Source: Vicinamibacterales bacterium
Lineage (GTDB): Bacteria > Acidobacteriota > Vicinamibacteria > Vicinamibacterales > 2-12-FULL-66-21
NCBI GenBank assembly: GCA_036496585.1
Contig: DASXLB010000030.1
Coordinates: forward strand, 1 to 64,000
Direction of reading: 5' to 3'
Length of the DNA stretch: 64,000 bases
The notes below the pieces were generated by a model. The model had not been told where the DNA came from. It saw nothing but the letters and a program-made list of their open reading frames with translations, and did not search any database. Numbering within the stretch: position 1 is the first letter of the stretch; each line of letters begins with the position of its first letter. Below, piece after piece: positions 45,530 through 53,958 of the stretch. A program made the position numbers and the translations under genes.

Positions 45530-46039
45530 ATGCGGTGGGCGCGGCTGGCGATCATCGGTGCGTGCCTGGCGGCGAGCGGATGCGGCAGCGACCCTGCGCC
45601 GCCTGCGCAACAATCGCAGCCGCAAACGCCACCGCCCGTCGCCGTCTCCGAGACATCGCAGCCCGCGCGCGGTTCGGATTGGCTGCCGTTGCCGGACGTC
45701 CCGTTTCCACCCGCCCGGCCGAGGGACGTCGTCGAAGCGGTCTTCCATTTCGCCGGCGACCATCCGGAAGTGCTCAGCCACATTCCGTGCTTCTGCGGCT
45801 GCGAGAACCGCGGGCATCGAAACAACGACGACTGCTTCGTCGCCGCGCGCGATGAGCGCGGCCGCGTCACCGCGTGGGAGCCGCACGGCATTGGTTGAGG
45901 GGTCTGCCTCGACGTCGCCCGTGAGGCGATGCAGATGCACGCGTCGGGCGCGCCGATCGGCGCCATCCGCGCCACCATCGAAGCGGAATATCGTCCGCAT
46001 TTCTCAACGATGACCCCGACGCCCCCGGTCGGGAAGTGA
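45530..46039 (+). CDS. PCYCGC-motif lipoprotein, candidate selenoprotein (in-frame TGA at codon 123)
   Basis: 169 codons, if TGA 45896-45898 is read through. Seen: a lipoprotein signal (LAIIGACLAASGC, Cys18), a proline linker, the family motif SHIPCFCGCENRGH (Cys87, 89, 91) and DDCFV (Cys102), then AWEPHGIG-TGA-GVCLDVAREAMQ. Downstream the same frame continues with family-like sequence to TPTPPVGK and a TGA at 46037-46039. From memory of the PCYCGC family (PF13798), cysteine homologues read HG..CGVCLxIA here, so the TGA replaces the first Cys of CxxC, giving U123-G-V-C126. The true stop overlaps the next gene's GTG (GTGA). A SECIS-like hairpin follows. Alternatives are a C-to-A sequencing error or a recent nonsense mutation. 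Function unknown; probably an envelope thiol/metal protein. Confidence 0.82.
45906..45927 (+). promoter_or_regulatory. SECIS-like hairpin downstream of the in-frame TGA
   Basis: GCCTC (45906-45910) pairs with GAGGC (45923-45927), then G45911 is bulged, and ACG (45912-45914) pairs with CGT (45920-45922), leaving the 5-nt loop TCGCC. The apical loop starts 17 nt after the TGA. An 8-bp stem with one bulge close below a small loop containing G, within the first 40 nt, is the known layout of bacterial SECIS elements bound by SelB. Confidence 0.6.
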
Positions 46040-47655
46040 GCGCGCGCGGCATGGAGCGGCCCGCGGAGCGGCTGCGCGCCGACGCGAACCCGGACGAGAC
46101 GCCGGCAGGGACCAGCCGTCAGGCCGGGGCTGCCGAGCGCCAGACGATCGAAGGTTTCGCGCGCCTCTTCGAAGCGGTCCACGAAGGCGTCTACATCGGC
46201 GTAATCGACGACGCATCGACCCGCACCGCCGCCGCCAACCCCCACCTCAAGCTGATGTTCGGCTTCGCCGCCGACGCCGCCGAGAACGCCATCCGCCCGT
46301 TCGATCCCGACACCTTCGTCGACTCGCAGGCGCGCGATGCATTCCTCGCACGGCTGCGGCGCGACGGCGCGTTGACCGACTATCTGCTGCGGCTGCGCCG
46401 CGCCGACAAGGTCGCGATCTGGGTCGAGGTGACCGCGCACGTCGAAACCGACGAAACGGGCGGCCTGCGCATCGAGGCGCTGATGCGCGACGTCAGCGAG
46501 CGCAAGCGGCTCGAGGACCAGGCGCGCGACCTCTATCACCAGCTGCTCCAGGCCGAGAAGCTGGCGGCGCTCGGCCAGACGATCTCGGGGGTCGCGCACG
46601 AGTTGAACAACCCGCTCGCGACCATCCTGACCTGGGCCGAACGGCTGTCGCAGCGGCCGCCGGCACAGATCGACGAGCAGACCAGGCGCGGCCTCGAGAC
46701 CATCCTCAGCGAGTCGGAGCGAGCCGCGAAGATCGTCCGGAACCTGCTGACGTTCGCGCGCAAGCGGCACACCACGCGCGCCATGGTCGACGTCAACCAG
46801 GTCACCCGGCAGACCCTCGCGCTTCGCTCGTACGAGCAGCGTCTGCACAACGTCACGGTGATCGAGGCGCTCGCCGCCGGCCTGCCGCTCGTCTTCGCCG
46901 ATCCGCACCAGTTCCAGCAGGTGCTGCTCAACCTGATCATCAACGCCGAACAGGCGATGATCGGCGCCCACGGCCACGGCACACTCGTGCTCCGCACCTG
47001 GCACGACTTCGACAGCGACGTCGTGATGCTGGAGGTCAACGACGACGGGCCCGGCATGACCGAAGACGTGCAACCGAAGATCTTCGATCCGTTCTTCACG
47101 ACGAAAGAGGTCGGCAAAGGGACCGGGCTCGGGCTGACCGTGGCCTACGCCATCGTTCAGGAGCACGGCGGCCGGATCACGGTGAACTCGATGCCTGGAA
47201 GCGGCGCGTCGTTCCTCATCGCGCTGCCGGTCACCGACGCGCCGGTCAAGCCGATTGCGCCACAGGGCGCGGCCGCGCCGGATGGGGGCGCGGGATCCGT
47301 CGTGTTGGTCGTGGAAGACGAGGAGGCGCTCGGCGCCGCCGTGGCAGAGTCGCTCTCAGACGCGGGGTTCACGGTCGATCGCGCCCGCGACGGCGCCGAG
47401 GCGCTGTTGCGGGTCGAGGCGCGGATCTACGACCTGATTATCTGCGACCTGAAGATGCCGCGCGTCGATGGTATGACGTTCTATCGCACGCTCGAGCGTG
47501 AGCACCCCGAGATCGCGCGTCGGATCGTTTTCGTCACCGGCGACGTCGCCGGCACCGAGGCGGAGCAGTTTCTCGAGGAATGCGGCTGCCGCTGGCTCGC
47601 CAAGCCGTTCCGCCTGCGCGATCTGCTGCGAACCGCCAGAGAGAGCGTCGGCTAG
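46036..47655 (+). CDS. Hybrid sensor histidine kinase (PAS-HisKA-HATPase-receiver)
   Basis: A 539-residue soluble hybrid kinase. A PAS domain is at about 38-155 (LFEAVHEGVYIGVIDD...LMRDVSERKRLEDQA). The HisKA phospho-acceptor is H188 in GVAHELNNPLATIL. The HATPase has NLIINAEQA, DDGPGMTED, FDPFFTTK and GTGLGLTVAYAI. The C-terminal receiver has D471 in IICDLKMP. GTG overlaps the stop of the PCYCGC candidate (GTGA), so the two are translationally coupled and the lipoprotein may feed a signal to this kinase. The receiver may pass phosphate on to other proteins encoded nearby. Confidence 0.92.
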   Translation: MSARGMERPAERLRADANPDETPAGTSRQAGAAERQTIEGFARLFEAVHEGVYIGVIDDASTRTAAANPHLKLMFGFAADAAENAIRPFDPDTFVDSQARDAFLARLRRDGALTDYLLRLRRADKVAIWVEVTAHVETDETGGLRIEALMRDVSERKRLEDQARDLYHQLLQAEKLAALGQTISGVAHELNNPLATILTWAERLSQRPPAQIDEQTRRGLETILSESERAAKIVRNLLTFARKRHTTRAMVDVNQVTRQTLALRSYEQRLHNVTVIEALAAGLPLVFADPHQFQQVLLNLIINAEQAMIGAHGHGTLVLRTWHDFDSDVVMLEVNDDGPGMTEDVQPKIFDPFFTTKEVGKGTGLGLTVAYAIVQEHGGRITVNSMPGSGASFLIALPVTDAPVKPIAPQGAAAPDGGAGSVVLVVEDEEALGAAVAESLSDAGFTVDRARDGAEALLRVEARIYDLIICDLKMPRVDGMTFYRTLEREHPEIARRIVFVTGDVAGTEAEQFLEECGCRWLAKPFRLRDLLRTARESVG

Positions 47656-47680
47656 ACTCGCGCGTATCCCAACGTAGAGC

Positions 47681-47733
47681 CGCACACGCTCCAGATCTGC
47701 CTCGCCGCGCCGGGCAGATCCGGAAGGTGTGCG
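47681..47733. terminator. Long hairpin between convergent kinase and sigma genes
   Basis: The outer arms CGCACAC (47681-47687) and GTGTGCG (47727-47733) pair perfectly. The inner arms GATCTGCC (47694-47701) and GGGCAGATC (47712-47720) also pair, around a GC-rich loop. The 53-bp element sits 26 bp after the kinase stop and 8 bp before the sigma-factor stop, so it is a likely bidirectional terminator. Confidence 0.6.
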
Positions 47734-47740
47734 CGTCGGC

Positions 47741-48655
47741 CTACTGCGCGGCCGCGAGGCGTCCAGCCGCCACCAGGCGCCGCCGGGGCGGCGTCTTCGC
47801 CACAGCCTTCTTGTAGGGAAGGACGACGGCCGGGACATCCGCCCGCACCGTCGTCTCCGTCGGTCTGGTCTTCTTCAAGCGCAGCATCGTCTGCTGGAAC
47901 GAGATGATCGCCGGACGCATGGCGCGGGCGGCCTCTTCCATGGAGCACTCGGCGCCGAGCGCCGTGCGGAGGCGCTGAACGGCGCGCGCGTGCAACTGGC
48001 TGACGCGCGACTCGTTGACGCCAATCGCGGCGCCAATCTGTTTCATTGTCGCTTCCTGATAGTAGTAGAGGCCGATCACCTTGCGCTCGCGCGGCGGCAG
48101 CGAACCGATGGCGGCGCGCACGCGCTCGCGGACCTCGAGATCCTCGTATGCGCGATCGGGCGCCGCCGGCTCGGAGGGCACGAGTGCCGTCGGCAGCGTC
48201 GACCCGTCGACTTTGTCGCCCGCCGATAACGGCGAGGTCGACTCGATGGTGTTGATACGAACGATCGTGCGGCTCAGCCGCGCTTCGTCGGACCCGACGC
48301 GCGCGGCGAGATCAGCCAGCGACGGCTCCGAGCCGAGCTCGCGGCGCAGTTCCTCGCGCGCGGCCTCGAGCTCCCGCCGCTGACGACGCACGCCGCGGGG
48401 CCACGCGTCCCGGCGCAGCGCGTCGATCATCGCGCCTCGCACCCGGCGTTCGGCAAACGTCTCGAACTTGATCCCGCGCGCCTCGTCGAAGCGGAAGGCG
48501 GCGTCAATGAGGCCGAGCATCCCATCCTGCACGAGGTCGCCGAGCTCAATCGAGTGCGGCATGGACGAGGCGACACGCCGCGCCAGCGATTCCACGAACG
48601 GAAGTCCGGCGGCGATGCGCTCACGTTGACTGGCGACGAGTGGCTGACGCTGCAT
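47741..48655 (-). CDS. Sigma-70 family factor, FliA/SigB-like
   Basis: A 304-residue alternative sigma factor. Region 2 is LPFVESLARRVASSMPHSIELGDLVQDGMLGLIDAAFRFDEARGIKFETFAERRVRGAMIDALRR, read in pieces. Region 3 is SLADLAARVGSDEARLSRTI, and region 4 is LPPRERKVIGLYYYQEATMKQIGAAIGVNESRVSQLHARAV. The order matches FliA/WhiG/SigB types. About 70 C-terminal basic residues (RLKKTRPTETTVRADV...TPPRRRLVAAGRL) are extra. ATG 48655 has AAAGGAG about 10 nt upstream; a longer frame to 48790 lacks support. SpoIIE phosphatases elsewhere in the window hint at partner-switching control of such a factor. Confidence 0.88.
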   Translation of the reverse strand: MQRQPLVASQRERIAAGLPFVESLARRVASSMPHSIELGDLVQDGMLGLIDAAFRFDEARGIKFETFAERRVRGAMIDALRRDAWPRGVRRQRRELEAAREELRRELGSEPSLADLAARVGSDEARLSRTIVRINTIESTSPLSAGDKVDGSTLPTALVPSEPAAPDRAYEDLEVRERVRAAIGSLPPRERKVIGLYYYQEATMKQIGAAIGVNESRVSQLHARAVQRLRTALGAECSMEEAARAMRPAIISFQQTMLRLKKTRPTETTVRADVPAVVLPYKKAVAKTPPRRRLVAAGRLAAAQ

Positions 48656-48852
48656 GGGCTCGGTCTCCTTTGGCGCCTGCACCGGGCTGGTGCGGGACGC
48701 GATGGCGATAAGCCCAACCGCAACGAAGGTACCAGCTAGAAAACGAATGGAAAGCGAAGACTGGCGCGACGACGGTGAAGCCCGTAACATACTCGTGTAG
48801 AAGCAGTTACTTTCATGCCTCCATGTGCATGTCTGTGAAAGCGCAGGAAGGC

Positions 48853-48872
48853 GCCGTCATAAATTTGACGGC
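48853..48872. promoter_or_regulatory. Inverted repeat GCCGTCA-N6-TGACGGC
   Basis: Perfect 7-bp arms (48853-48859, 48866-48872) with an AT-rich centre, between the mini-DHp gene's 3' end and the sigma-factor gene. It could be a terminator for the former or an operator for the latter. Confidence 0.4.
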
Positions 48873-48922
48873 AAACGGGTCGTAGTGTCAATAAATTGGC
48901 TGGCGGAGGCGCTTCGCGGGGC

Positions 48923-49150
48923 TTACTTGAGACGCTGGCGGATTTCGCGCGCGGTGGCCATCGCGTCGAGCACGCTTCCGACGACTTGAGAGGCGCGGGC
49001 GCGCCCCATCTCGTCGGCGCTCTTGGCCTCGAGCAGTTCGGCGTTGGCGAGGATGATCCCGAGCTGGTTGTTCAGGCGGTGGAACAGGAGCCCGAGATCG
49101 CCGCCGTCTTCCACGGTCGAGCGGGAACGATTGTCGGCGGCCGGCATCAT
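48923..49150 (-). CDS. Mini histidine-kinase dimerisation (DHp)-like protein
   Basis: A 75-residue protein whose core, LGLLFHRLNNQLGIILANAE (residues 19-38), matches the phospho-acceptor helix of histidine kinases (HxLNNxL; H24, N27, N28), followed by a second helix (ASQVVGSVLDAMATAREIRQ). There is no ATPase domain. It may act as a phosphotransfer protein, a dominant regulator of kinases, or a structural four-helix dimer. Its ATG overlaps the stop of the upstream HTH gene (ATGA), so the two are translated together. The function is inferred from the motif only. Confidence 0.7.
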   Translation of the reverse strand: MMPAADNRSRSTVEDGGDLGLLFHRLNNQLGIILANAELLEAKSADEMGRARASQVVGSVLDAMATAREIRQRLK

Positions 49151-49347
49151 GAGGCTTCTTTGCGCGTCAGCTCCCCGCTGCGGCCTGGCTCGCGCCAGAG
49201 CGTGTCGACGAAGATGCGGACCGAGCCGCCGGCCGTGCGGACGTACTCGACCTTGCCGCTGGCGATCCAGTTGTAGATGGTGCGCCGGCTGACACCAACC
49301 AGCTCGCACGCCTTCATGATTGAAATGGTCTTGCGATCCATCATCAT
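49147..49347 (-). CDS. Excisionase/MerR-type helix-turn-helix DNA-binding protein
   Basis: A 66-residue protein with an HTH_17-type domain: ISIMKACELVGVSRRTIYNW followed by IASGKVEYVRTAGGSVRIFVDTLW. It is the DNA-binding fold of small excisionase-like regulators. No integrase or other mobility gene is near, so a transcriptional role is more likely. Three consecutive ATG codons begin the gene (49347, 49344, 49341). A dispersed hairpin repeat ends just upstream. It is coupled to the mini-DHp gene and divergent from the NtrC-type regulator. Confidence 0.8.
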   Translation of the reverse strand: MMMDRKTISIMKACELVGVSRRTIYNWIASGKVEYVRTAGGSVRIFVDTLWREPGRSGELTRKEAS

Positions 49348-49351
49348 TTTT

Positions 49352-49446
49352 CCGTCTGGGGGCTTGGCCCGCAGACTCCCTGCACGCTCTCGCGCGCGCC
49401 GATTCGCCGGCGCGCTCCGGTGGCGTGGCTCACTCGCTGCGCTCGT
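49352..49446 (-). repeat. Dispersed hairpin repeat, copy 2 (minus orientation)
   Basis: In minus orientation it reads gcgagtgagccacgcc, gagcgcgccggcg, gagagcgtgca, then GGGAGTCTGCGGGC and GCCCCCAGA, ending 4 nt before the ATG at 49347. It shares the whole layout of copy 1 (1434-1533). Confidence 0.7.
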
Positions 49447-49594
49447 TCCTGTGTACTCGCGAGACGGCCTCGTGCAGCCCGCGCTGGGTTCGTTGAAAGT
49501 TATCGGAGGCGGGCCCGATCGCCTGTAGGCCGTTGCCCGCAGCCGATGGTTGACCGCGATCGAGACGGGTGTCAAAATACCGCCGCCCGATTAA

Positions 49595-50992
<1,398 letters not shown>

Positions 50993-51057
50993 CCACGCGA
51001 CGCGAGCCAGCACTGCGCGCGCGTTCAAGGGAGTCCGAGGGGCCACGCTCCTCGGAT
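50993..51057 (+). repeat. Dispersed hairpin repeat, copy 3
   Basis: It begins at the ntrC-type stop and contains ccacgcgacgcgagcc and gcgcgcgttcaa, then GGGAGTCCGAGGGGC and GCTCCTCGGAT (51029-51057), ending 9 nt before the ATG at 51067. Confidence 0.7.
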
Positions 51058-51066
51058 CAGTACTAA

Positions 51067-52428
51067 ATGCCGCCACGTTTCACCTACTGGACGATCATCT
51101 TCGGCGGACAGGCCACGGCCTTCCGTTCCGGCACCCGCGACGAACTGCTGCCGACGTTCAAACAGATCCAGGCGAAGCAGCCCGACGCGCAGCTTCGCTA
51201 CTTTGCGCGCGGCAAGCTCTGGTACTCGGAAGAAGAAGCGCAGGCCGCGATGATCCGCGAGAGGACGGACCGCGAAGGAAAGCGAAGGGGCGAAGGAGAC
51301 CGCCAGGGCCGGTGGAGACCGCGCCACGAAGATCGCCCTCCGCAGGGAGCGGACGAGAAGAACCCCGCCGAGGGCCGTCCACCAAAGCCCGAGGGCTGGA
51401 AGCCGCGCGGAGAGGGCCGCCCTCCGCAAAGCGGCGTATGGAAGCCAAAACCCGACGGCTGGAAACCGCGTGCTGACTTCCGCGAGAGGAAGGACCGGGA
51501 AGATCGCCCTCCGCAGGGAGAAGACGGGAAGACGCGCGACGAGAGCCGGCCGCCACGGCGCGAAGGCTGGAAGCCGAAGCCCGATGGCTGGAAACCGCGT
51601 GCTGATTTCCGCAAGCGGGAGGGCGGCGACCGGCCGCCCCGGCGCGAAGGCTGGAAACCGCGCGGCGAGGGTCGTCCGCCACAGAGCGGCGGCTGGAAGC
51701 CAAAACCCGAGGGCTGGAAACCGCGTGCCGATTTCCGCGAGCGGAAGGACCGGGAAGATCGCCCTCCGCAGGGAGAAGACGCGAAGACGCGCGACGAGAG
51801 CCGGCCGCCACGGCGCGAAGGCTGGAAGCCGAAGCCCGACGGCTGGAAACCGCGTGCCGACTTCCGCAAGCCGGAGGGCGGCGACCGGCCACCCCGGCGC
51901 GAAGGCTGGAAGCCGCGCGGCGAGGGTCGTCCGCCGCAGAGCGGCGGCTGGAAGCCAAAACCCGACGGCTGGAAACCGCGTGCCGATTTCCGCAAGCCGG
52001 AGGGCGGCGACCGGCCGCCCCGGCGCGAAGGCTGGAAACCGCGCGGCGAGGGTCGCCCTCCGCAGAGCGGCGGCTGGAAGCCAAAGCCCGACGGCTGGAA
52101 ACCGCGTGCCGATTTCCGCGAGAGCAAGGACCGGGAAGATCGCCCTCCGCAGGGAGAAGTTGGGAAGAAGCACGACGAGAGCCGGCCGCCGCGGCGCGAA
52201 GGCTGGAAACCGCGCGGCGAGGGTCGCCCTCCGCAGACTGGTGGCGGAAAGCCTCCAGGTGAAGGCGGGAAGGCGGATACCGGTGGTGGGGATCGACCGC
52301 GAGGGCGCGACTGGCGGCCCGGCGGCGAGCACAAGGATCCGCGCGCGCAGTTCAAAGTGCCGCGCGACGTGAAGCGTTCGCGGATGGCGAAGAAGTTCGG
52401 CTGGAAGAAGAACAAGGACGAGAAGTGA
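51067..52428 (+). CDS. Repetitive basic RPP/GWKPR-repeat protein
   Basis: A 453-residue protein of unknown family. Residues 1-65 form a non-repetitive globular start (RFTYWTIIFGGQATAFRSGT, then a KQIQAKQPDAQLRYFARGKLWY stretch). Residues about 110-400 are near-perfect repeats built from GWKPKPDGWKPRADFR, GDRPPRREGWKPRGEGRPPQ and a KDREDRPPQGE variant, with a 42-residue main unit. The C-terminus is basic (KVPRDVKRSRMAKKFGWKKN). The composition (Arg, Lys, Pro, Trp, Gly) suggests a disordered nucleic-acid-binding protein. All three frames are open over the repeats; this frame is chosen for its unique ends and the GTGA overlap with the next gene. Confidence 0.78.
   Translation: MPPRFTYWTIIFGGQATAFRSGTRDELLPTFKQIQAKQPDAQLRYFARGKLWYSEEEAQAAMIRERTDREGKRRGEGDRQGRWRPRHEDRPPQGADEKNPAEGRPPKPEGWKPRGEGRPPQSGVWKPKPDGWKPRADFRERKDREDRPPQGEDGKTRDESRPPRREGWKPKPDGWKPRADFRKREGGDRPPRREGWKPRGEGRPPQSGGWKPKPEGWKPRADFRERKDREDRPPQGEDAKTRDESRPPRREGWKPKPDGWKPRADFRKPEGGDRPPRREGWKPRGEGRPPQSGGWKPKPDGWKPRADFRKPEGGDRPPRREGWKPRGEGRPPQSGGWKPKPDGWKPRADFRESKDREDRPPQGEVGKKHDESRPPRREGWKPRGEGRPPQTGGGKPPGEGGKADTGGGDRPRGRDWRPGGEHKDPRAQFKVPRDVKRSRMAKKFGWKKNKDEK
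51394..52250 (+). repeat. Coding tandem array, 126-bp main unit
   Basis: DNA-level tandem repeats within the basic-protein gene. The clearest is two consecutive 126-bp units (42 codons each) ending CCGCAGAGCGGCGG, flanked by longer variants that carry a KDRED insert. Nucleotide identity between units is high, implying recent expansion. Confidence 0.85.
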
Positions 52429-52739
52429 TCATCCACATCGTCCTGCTGCAGCCGAAGCCGGATCTGACTGACGCGCAGCGCGCGGCGGCGTTCGAAACGA
52501 TTCAACGATCGGCGGCGGATCTTCCCGAGGTCCGCCTGCGGCTTGGTCGCCGCGTCAAGCACGGACTGCCGGGCTACGAGCAATTCATGACGCAGGCATT
52601 CGAGTTCGCGCTAACCGTGGAAGTGGACGACATCGACGCGCTGAAGCGCTATCTCGAAGCGCCAGCGCACGTCGCGCTCGGCGGCCTGTTCTACACGGCG
52701 ACCTCGGCGGCGCTGGCGTACGACTACGAGTTCGACTGA
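52425..52739 (+). CDS. Dabb-domain (stress-responsive alpha/beta-barrel) protein
   Basis: A 104-residue protein beginning MIIHIVLLQPKPDLTDAQ, with the ferredoxin-like alpha/beta pattern of Dabb proteins (FEFALTVEVDDIDALKRYLE, PAHVALGGLF). These small dimeric barrels serve varied roles in stress or polyketide chemistry, and the ligand is unknown. GTG overlaps the upstream stop (GTGA), coupling it to the repetitive basic protein. Confidence 0.82.
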   Translation: MIIHIVLLQPKPDLTDAQRAAAFETIQRSAADLPEVRLRLGRRVKHGLPGYEQFMTQAFEFALTVEVDDIDALKRYLEAPAHVALGGLFYTATSAALAYDYEFD

Positions 52740-52793
52740 GCTTGTCCGAGGCGTCTCGATCAGCGCCGCGACGCCCTCGGATGACACCAGATC

Positions 52794-52836
52794 GAGAGCG
52801 CGTGTCGGTGAGTCCGAGGGGCGGCGCCCCTCGGAT
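52794..52836 (+). repeat. Dispersed hairpin repeat, copy 4 (not followed by a gene)
   Basis: GAGAGCGCGTGTCGGTGAGT then CCGAGGGGC, GGC and GCCCCTCGG (a perfect 9-bp stem, 52814-52834), between two convergent genes. A weaker related segment (gtccgaggcgtctcg to gacgccctcggatga) precedes it at 52744-52783. Confidence 0.75.
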
Positions 52837-52847
52837 GAGAGACGTAA

Positions 52848-53915
52848 CTAGACCGGCATCGACACGCCGAAGAACTCGGCAACGATCTCGCGAAGCCGCG
52901 GCAGGGAGTCGGCGCTGTTGATCGCCGTCCGGAGATGCGAGCCGTTGTCGAGGCCCTTCGTGTACCAGGAATTGAGGGCCCGCAGCTTGTTCACGACCCA
53001 GCGGTCGTGCCCGCGGGCGACCTGGTTGGCCCGGGCGACTGCGTCGGGGGACGGAGTCTCGGACCGTGTCGGCGCCACGTGGCGGAAGCCCTTCGCTTCG
53101 CCGTTCCGCTCGTGCAGCAGCAGCTCGATGTACTCGAGCAGGAAAAGGCCGCGCTCTGCGTGCGTGATCTCTCGCGGACGCTCGCCGCGCGCGACGCTCG
53201 CCGCCTGCTCGAAAATCCACGGATTGCGCAGCGCGCCGCGGCCGACGAGGACGCCAGAAACGCTGGCGTCCGTCAGCCTCTCGACGAGCTGCGAGGGCTC
53301 GACACAGTCGCCGCTGCCGAACACCGGGATGCCGACACTGGCGGCGACGCGGTTGATCAAGGCCCAGTCAGACGACCCGGTGTACGACTGCGCCGCGGTG
53401 CGTCCGTGGACCGCCAGCGCCGCCGCGCCGGCGTCTTCCATCCGCTTCGCCAGGTCGGGCGCGTTGATCTCGGTCGCGTCCCAGCCGGCACGCATCTTCA
53501 CCGTCACCGGGATCTTGACGGCCCTGGCCATCGCGGCAACGACCGACTGCGCGTGTTCGGGTTCGCGCATCAGGCTGCAGCCGGCGTTGTGCTTGGCGAT
53601 CTTCGGAACGGGGCAGCCCATGTTGATGTCGACGATGTCGGCGCCCATGCCTTCGACGATCTGCGCGGCGTCGGCCATCTTCTCTGGATCGCCGCCGAAA
53701 ATCTGGATTGAGACGGGACGTTCCTCCTCGGTGTACTCCGCGTACTCGAGGGTGCGATCGATCCCGCGCACCAGTCCTTCCGAACTGACCATCTCGGTGA
53801 CGACGAGACCGCAGCCGCCGCGCCGTTTGACGAGCCGGCGGAACGCCGTGTCGGTCATCCCCGCCATCGGGGCGAGCGCAAACGGCTGATCGAGATTGAC
53901 GGCACCGATTTTCAT
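52848..53915 (-). CDS. tRNA-dihydrouridine synthase, DusB-like
   Basis: A 355-residue flavoprotein. It begins MKIGAVNLDQPFALAPMAGM. It carries the catalytic cysteine in DINMGCPVPKIAKHNAGCSL (about Cys102), VTVKMRAGWD, LAVHGRTAAQSYTG, GSGDC and VLVGRGALRNPWIF, as in Dus enzymes, which reduce uridine to dihydrouridine in tRNA. The C-terminal helical domain is present. ATG 53915 is preferred to TTG 53921. It is separated from the NusG-like gene by a dispersed hairpin repeat, which ends 7 nt before the ATG. Confidence 0.92.
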   Translation of the reverse strand: MKIGAVNLDQPFALAPMAGMTDTAFRRLVKRRGGCGLVVTEMVSSEGLVRGIDRTLEYAEYTEEERPVSIQIFGGDPEKMADAAQIVEGMGADIVDINMGCPVPKIAKHNAGCSLMREPEHAQSVVAAMARAVKIPVTVKMRAGWDATEINAPDLAKRMEDAGAAALAVHGRTAAQSYTGSSDWALINRVAASVGIPVFGSGDCVEPSQLVERLTDASVSGVLVGRGALRNPWIFEQAASVARGERPREITHAERGLFLLEYIELLLHERNGEAKGFRHVAPTRSETPSPDAVARANQVARGHDRWVVNKLRALNSWYTKGLDNGSHLRTAINSADSLPRLREIVAEFFGVSMPV

Positions 53916-53922
53916 GATCAAT

Positions 53923-53958
53923 CGAGGGCGCTCGGCCCCCGGACTCCTCTACGCGTTC
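53923..53958 (-). repeat. Dispersed hairpin repeat, copy 5 (minus orientation)
   Basis: Minus-strand reading: GAACGCGTAGAGGAGTCC, then GGGGGC, cga, GCGCCCTCG, ending 7 nt before the dus ATG at 53915. It occupies almost the whole gap between the NusG-like and dus genes. Confidence 0.65.

Noticed and set aside
45530..45898. Reading the PCYCGC lipoprotein as a complete 122-residue protein ending at the first TGA
   Set aside because: Family-like sequence (GVCLDVAREAM to TPTPP) continues in the same frame and the extended frame couples to the next gene, so the first TGA is unlikely to be the real end.
49147..49347. Mobile-element excisionase
   Set aside because: No integrase, att-like repeats or tRNA are nearby, so the HTH protein is more likely a resident regulator.
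51394..52250. Possible CRISPR array
   Set aside because: Repeats are long, contiguous and in coding frame, without unique spacers; the GATC arrays also lack spacers.
51198..52583. Long open frames on the minus strand across the repetitive gene
   Set aside because: All frames stay open because the DNA is a GC-rich tandem repeat. Only the plus frame at 51067 has unique ends and coupling to a real gene.
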